This document shows, piece after piece, positions 8,208-11,152 of a stretch of DNA of 11,152 nucleotides. The notes under the pieces were generated by a model, which worked only from the letters and a program-made list of their open reading frames with translations, was not told the origin of the DNA and made no database searches. The translations under genes and the position numbers were made by a program. Numbering within the stretch: position 1 is the first letter of the stretch; every line of letters starts with the position of its first letter. Origin of the DNA: Candidatus Peribacteria bacterium (GTDB taxonomy: Bacteria; Patescibacteria; JAEDAM01; Absconditabacterales; Absconditicoccaceae); contig JAITQZ010000109.1 of the NCBI GenBank assembly GCA_031288635.1, positions 1-11,152 of the forward strand, written 5' to 3'.

Positions 8208-9782
8208 TTATAGATTTTTAAAGCAACGAACGGGTAATGCCTCAACACGGTTACTAAAAGTCATACCAAAAGATCCCATACGTAGGTTAATGCCAAAATT
8301 ATTAGCGTTTCAAATTCTCGGACTAGACGACCAAGCACCCCCCCAAAGACCTTGGCTTCAAATTGATGACATATTATTACGCAGCCCTGCTAGCGGCAAC
8401 TTTAAATCATTAGCAAATTCTTCAGCTCCCTCATAAACAGCTAAATCTCTAGGTCCATTCAGAAGAGGAAATGCTTCAAATCCTTTCGTTATTGCTCGAT
8501 TATATATGAGCGTACTCCACTCTCATACACTTGGTACATGATATCCATATGGACACGGTCACTGTCTCTCACTAAAATTTGTAGGAATAGGTATTTCCCA
8601 TGATGGAACATTAGTATACCCTTCAGTATTATCTCCTCATCGTAAGTTATCATTCTGTGGGTTGGCTCGGTCTCTTGTGTCCATTGGTCAGTCTGTTGGG
8701 TATCTAAACACGCTATCACTATAACTACTTGGTCCATAACTTAAAGCATTAGTAACCAAACTAGCAGATATCGAAATCGTCCCTGCATTTGCAAATCCAT
8801 AATTATTTCCCCGCTGAAAATAACATCCATAAGAATCTGAGCCCAATCATGCTACTGCTGCACCAACATTACAAGCCTTGATGGTATAACCTCCTACGTT
8901 AATATCAGAAGCATTACATACTGCACTCATATTGCAAGTATTTGCTATTACACAGCTGCTATTATTCCAAGTATAATTTGTATTACATATGAAATTACAT
9001 TCTCCATTATCTGTATTGTATCACCAACTCTTAGCTGGTGTCCAATTGCTACCATCCCACGTCTGCGTATACGTAGTTGCCCCATTCGCTTGTGCATTAC
9101 CAGGAAGGGTTCAACAAGACGCTGTCTGTGTATTTGCCTGACAACCACCATCTTTCCATGTATAATTTGTTTTACATATGAAATTACATTCTCCATTATC
9201 TGTGTTGTATCACCAGTTCTTAGTTGGCGTCCAGTTGCTACCATCCCGCGTCTGCGTATACACAGTTGCCCCGTTTGTTTGTGCATTACTAGGAAAATTT
9301 CAACAAGATGCTATCTTTGTATTTGCTATACACGTATTATTCCCTCCACTATAAGTATAATTTTCGTTACATTTAAAGTGACACTCTATACTACTTGGAG
9401 TACTATTATGGCTCCCTATAGCTGTGGGTACCCATTCATCCCCATTCCACGTTTGGGTGATACTTGAAACAGTATTCCAGTTAGCATTTGTAGGTAAGCT
9501 TGTACAAGAGATGCTATGTGAGCTAGCATCACATCCCGCACTTTTATTTATCCACGTTCCTTTTCCATCACAATACTGGAAGCAACCATTACTGTACCTC
9601 AAGGTCCCTGCATTAGTTGCACTACAACCCATTGACTGTTGGGATGCCTTTTTGGCTCTGGCTTCATCCAGTTCTCCATACATTACTATCTCCTCATCCT
9701 GAGGAAGTACATTCTGGACATTATAGTAGCCCATCACTCCTACTCCTAATAAAAGTAGTACATAATAACTTGTTTTTTTCAT
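8208..9782 (-). CDS. Secreted cysteine-rich modular surface protein with FISUMP-like C-terminal domain
   Basis: The 524-residue product is readable only with 11 TGAs as glycine. It starts MKKT followed by a hydrophobic stretch (about 5-20), a signal peptide or N-terminal anchor. Residues 93-281 are three tandem modules of about 60-67 residues with the pattern CxxLPxNAxxN..YTQTWDGSNWTPxxxWG..ECNFICxTNYTW..C. The C-terminal part has RQGPCPYGYHVPSVGEWSTL, then LWGGAWSSSP, and ends LPVRCFKNL. This matches the Fibrobacter succinogenes major paralogous domain (C-P-x-G-x-H-V-P-S-x-x-E-W, later W-S-S-x-P and V-R-C), named from my memory of the motif. Paired cysteines suggest disulfide-stabilised extracellular folds. 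The in-frame ATG at 9809 is possible, but MKKT at 9782 is a more typical signal start and has AAAGAG just upstream. Function is unknown; a role in attachment is inference. Confidence 0.85.
8940..9506 (-). repeat. Three tandem modules inside the surface protein gene
   Basis: Module 1 (9306-9506, 67 codons) is diverged, module 2 is 9117-9305 (63 codons) and module 3 is 8940-9116 (59 codons, cut short). Modules 2 and 3 share about three quarters of residues and have almost identical DNA around the ECNFIC segment, pointing to fairly recent duplication. Each junction of modules 2 and 3 carries a TGA glycine straight after the first cysteine (9300-9302, 9111-9113), and a second TGA after the Trp of the WGYNTDNGEC segment. 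Confidence 0.85.
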
Positions 9783-9819
9783 TGGTCTCTTTATTAAAAA
9801 ATAAAACATCCTTGACTGA

Positions 9820-9847
9820 AGTATAACAAATTTTTAAATCTATGCAA
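9820..9847 (-). promoter_or_regulatory. Promoter candidate for the surface protein gene
   Basis: On the - strand, TTGCAT (9842-9847), a 16-nt spacer and TATACT (9820-9825) are placed about 38 nt before the MKKT start and only 10 nt before the alternative ATG at 9809. The -10 and following bases (TATACTTCAGTCA) closely resemble the secA promoter (TATACTTCAATCA). Confidence 0.55.
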
Positions 9848-9923
9848 ATTTTTGAAGACTTTTATAGATATATATATCCTTTTTTATTTTTTATGCAAAA
9901 TAATGTGTTTGTAGAAAAAAAAG

Positions 9924-9951
9924 TTGAAAATCCCACCAAAATACCTATAAT
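9924..9951 (+). promoter_or_regulatory. Near-consensus promoter of ruvC
   Basis: TTGAAA (9924-9929), a 16-nt spacer and a perfect TATAAT (9946-9951). Only nine bases separate the -10 from the ruvC ATG (9961), so transcription starting the usual 6-8 nt downstream of the -10 would give an mRNA with a leader of about 0-3 nt. The region 9848-9923, between the divergent promoters, is AT-rich with no other feature I can support. Confidence 0.7.
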
Positions 9952-9960
9952 AATCCTACG

Positions 9961-10434
9961 ATGATTCTCTGAATAGACCCCGGAGTACGTAAACTCTGAT
10001 ATGCACTAATTCAACCAGATTTGAATATTGTGGATGCTGGAATTTTATTGCAGGAAAAAAAATCGCCTACCAGAACCGACCAATTTGAAAGAGTGAGTCA
10101 GATTTATGAATTTTTTGAAAAGCTCCTCACCGAACATCCCATTACCGGCATCGGCATAGAAAAGCTTTTTTTCACGAGTTTCAACCAAAATAATGCAGAA
10201 TTTGTCTATGCAATCCGTGGAGCATTGATGATGCTATTTTTGAAACACAACATCCCTGTCCAAGAATACTCTCCTATTGAACTGAAAAAGTATATCACCG
10301 GAAACGGGAAAGCCGATAAAATGCTGGTACAAAGGACTATTATGAGATTTTTCAAGATGGCCAATCTCCCTGAATTCAATGATAGTGCAGACGCCCTAGG
10401 ACTAGCCTATCTCGCCAGTAGAAGAACCTCTTAA
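9961..10434 (+). CDS. ruvC: Crossover junction endodeoxyribonuclease RuvC
   Basis: RuvC cleaves Holliday junctions as a dimer after RuvAB branch migration, in the cytoplasm. The 157 residues match the usual 155-175. The RNase H-like core shows MILGIDPGVRKLGYALI, with catalytic Asp6; GIEKLFF, with Glu67; TGNGKADKMLVQ (113-124), the conserved DNA-contacting segment; and FNDSADALGLAYLA, with Asp141 and Asp144 completing the catalytic tetrad. Gly4 and Gly13 are TGA (9970-9972, 9997-9999). A standard-code reading could only begin later, at a weak internal start, and would lose Asp6. The ATG at 9961 is chosen because it precedes the ILGIDPG motif directly and lies right after a consensus promoter. 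No Shine-Dalgarno sequence can exist on so short a leader. ruvA and ruvB are not in the window. Confidence 0.95.
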
Positions 10435-10441
10435 ATTTCAA

Positions 10442-10459
10442 GTGAGATACTCACCTTTT
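10442..10459 (+). terminator. Weak intrinsic terminator candidate after ruvC
   Basis: GTGAG (10442-10446), loop ATA, CTCAC (10450-10454), then C and TTTT. The 5-bp stem can be extended on the AAG/CTT side past a one-base bulge. It sits in the 37-nt gap between the convergent ends of ruvC and the surface protein gene. The stem is short, so activity is uncertain. Confidence 0.4.
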
Positions 10460-10471
10460 AATCATTAGTTT

Positions 10472-11152
10472 CTAGTTCTTTATGGTCTTCATCAGCAGCA
10501 ACAAAATATTTCCTCTCAGCTCTAACATTTCAGGCTGCGTGATAACTTTCATAATGCCTGCATTTTTCAATGCTTGAAGGTGTCTATCGTAATAGGTTTC
10601 ATCACCCGGTTGGGTAGCATAGGTTGTGCCTCGCAGGAGTCTGGAAAGGATGGTTCCTACTTCAGCTCTGGTAATCGTTCTGGCCGGAAAGAATTCCTCT
10701 TGAACTCCAATACCGTCGCCGTGCATTCCCATTAGTCCTAATTGGCAAGACTCAACAACATACGGTTGCAGGTCAAGGTTTGCCAAGGAAAGGTCAGTAA
10801 ATTGAGAACAGTCTACTTTTTCTGTATTAGGGGTTTTGTGAAGAAGTTTCCTAGCGAAGGTGGAAATCATTTTTGCCATCTCTGCTCTGATAATCGCATC
10901 AGAGATTCTGGCTGCTTCGTAGGTGTTTGCAGTAGTAATGCCATATCCTTTTGCCCATTCGTAAGCGGTATGATAGATGGAGGTACTATCGGAAATATCC
11001 GCTACTCAATGTTCATCCCCCGTGGCTTCGCCACTTCCCCCTTTAGGAAAGGGGGTGGTTCAACAGTCGTCATCGTAATAACTTGAGGAGAAATCACCAT
11101 TTGGACAATTATCTTTTGATAATGAACCACCGCCACCGCCGTCACTCATCCA
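10472..11152 (-). CDS. C-terminal part of an S-layer-homology-like surface protein (5' end outside window)
   Basis: The frame runs off the right edge; 226 residues are visible, ending in TAG. It begins with a glycine-rich linker, SDGGGGGSLSKDNCPNGDFS then SSYYDDDCG, of the kind seen before C-terminal domains of surface proteins in these candidate phyla. SLH-like repeats follow: residues such as YHTAYEWAKGYGITTA with RISDAIIRAEMAKMISTFA, then CSQFTDLS...SCQLGLMG with FFPARTITRAEVGTILSRLL, then YYDRHLQALKNAGIMKVI. The I-T-R-A-E-x-x-x-x-L-x-R-L core is the SLH signature, used to bind cell-wall polymer. Two TGAs act as glycine (11006-11008, 11060-11062). Between them sits a GC-rich palindromic insertion encoding PFPKGGSGEATGDE. 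The protein is probably exported and wall-associated; its N-terminal functional part is not visible. It converges on ruvC with a 37-nt gap. Confidence 0.82.
11022..11055. repeat. GC-rich double-palindrome element inside a coding region
   Basis: Two adjacent perfect hairpins: GTGGC-TTC-GCCAC (11022-11034) and CCCCCTTT-AGG-AAAGGGGG (11037-11055), flanked by runs of C and G. The segment is far richer in G+C than its surroundings and keeps the frame of the SLH-like gene, where it encodes part of a low-complexity linker. It resembles dispersed palindromic elements that insert in frame in other bacteria, such as the Rickettsia palindromic elements, but membership in a repeat family cannot be judged from one copy. 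Confidence 0.65.

Noticed and set aside
8489..8737. Separate small - strand genes within the surface protein region (also 8948-9286)
   Set aside because: They are in other frames than the continuous UGA-glycine frame, which carries the cysteine modules and the FISUMP-like motif.
8208..9302. Selenocysteine as the meaning of the in-frame TGAs
   Set aside because: There are many per gene, at glycine positions of conserved motifs in unrelated families, and no SECIS-like hairpin follows them.
8940..9506. Possible CRISPR-like repeat array
   Set aside because: The period is about 189 nt, a multiple of three, units are in frame and encode cysteine modules, and no short direct repeat with unique spacers exists.

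Overview
The window comes from a bacterium that reads UGA as glycine (translation table 25), which points to the candidate phyla Absconditabacteria (SR1) or Gracilibacteria (BD1-5); the sequence does not separate the two. I count 26 in-frame TGA codons in eight genes, and the gene frames resume intact after every one. Several TGAs fall exactly where conserved families require glycine: the E-I-G-P-G-x-G AdoMet loop of RsmA, the L-G-I-D-P-G start of RuvC, the F-G-P-W-S motif of the DUF4153 protein and the G-P-C-P-x-G-x-H-V-P-S motif of a FISUMP-type surface protein. All ten genes end in TAA or TAG and none in TGA. Read with the standard code, most of the window would look like broken pseudogenes.

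Left block, + strand (1-2428): a degraded C-terminal remnant of a zinc-type alcohol dehydrogenase, a HIT-family nucleotide hydrolase, translation initiation factor IF-3 (infC) and the 16S rRNA dimethyladenosine methyltransferase RsmA/KsgA. They are closely spaced (11, 78 and 10 nt) and infC-rsmA is probably one transcript. A strong palindrome at 2478-2510 serves as terminator between convergent genes.

Middle block, - strand (2528-8048): secA, with its own promoter and a palindromic leader, followed after 27 nt by a multi-membrane-span DUF4153 protein, then an intrinsic terminator. Beyond that lies a separately promoted 102-residue protein of unknown function. SecA has an unusually long insertion (about 115 residues) inside its second nucleotide-binding domain.

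Right block (8133-11152): a secreted cysteine-rich surface protein on the - strand with three tandem modules and a C-terminal FISUMP-like domain, closed by an intrinsic terminator. Divergent from it is ruvC on the + strand, whose near-consensus promoter is so close to the ATG that the mRNA should be almost leaderless. At the right edge is the C-terminal part of an S-layer-homology-like surface protein on the - strand, carrying a GC-rich double-palindrome insertion in its linker.

The gene set mixes housekeeping functions (translation start, rRNA maturation, Holliday junction resolution, protein export) with two surface proteins that presumably leave the cell through the SecA pathway. Shine-Dalgarno sequences are nearly absent. 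I see no tRNA, rRNA, CRISPR array or insertion sequence, and no gene-free stretch exceeds 300 nt.
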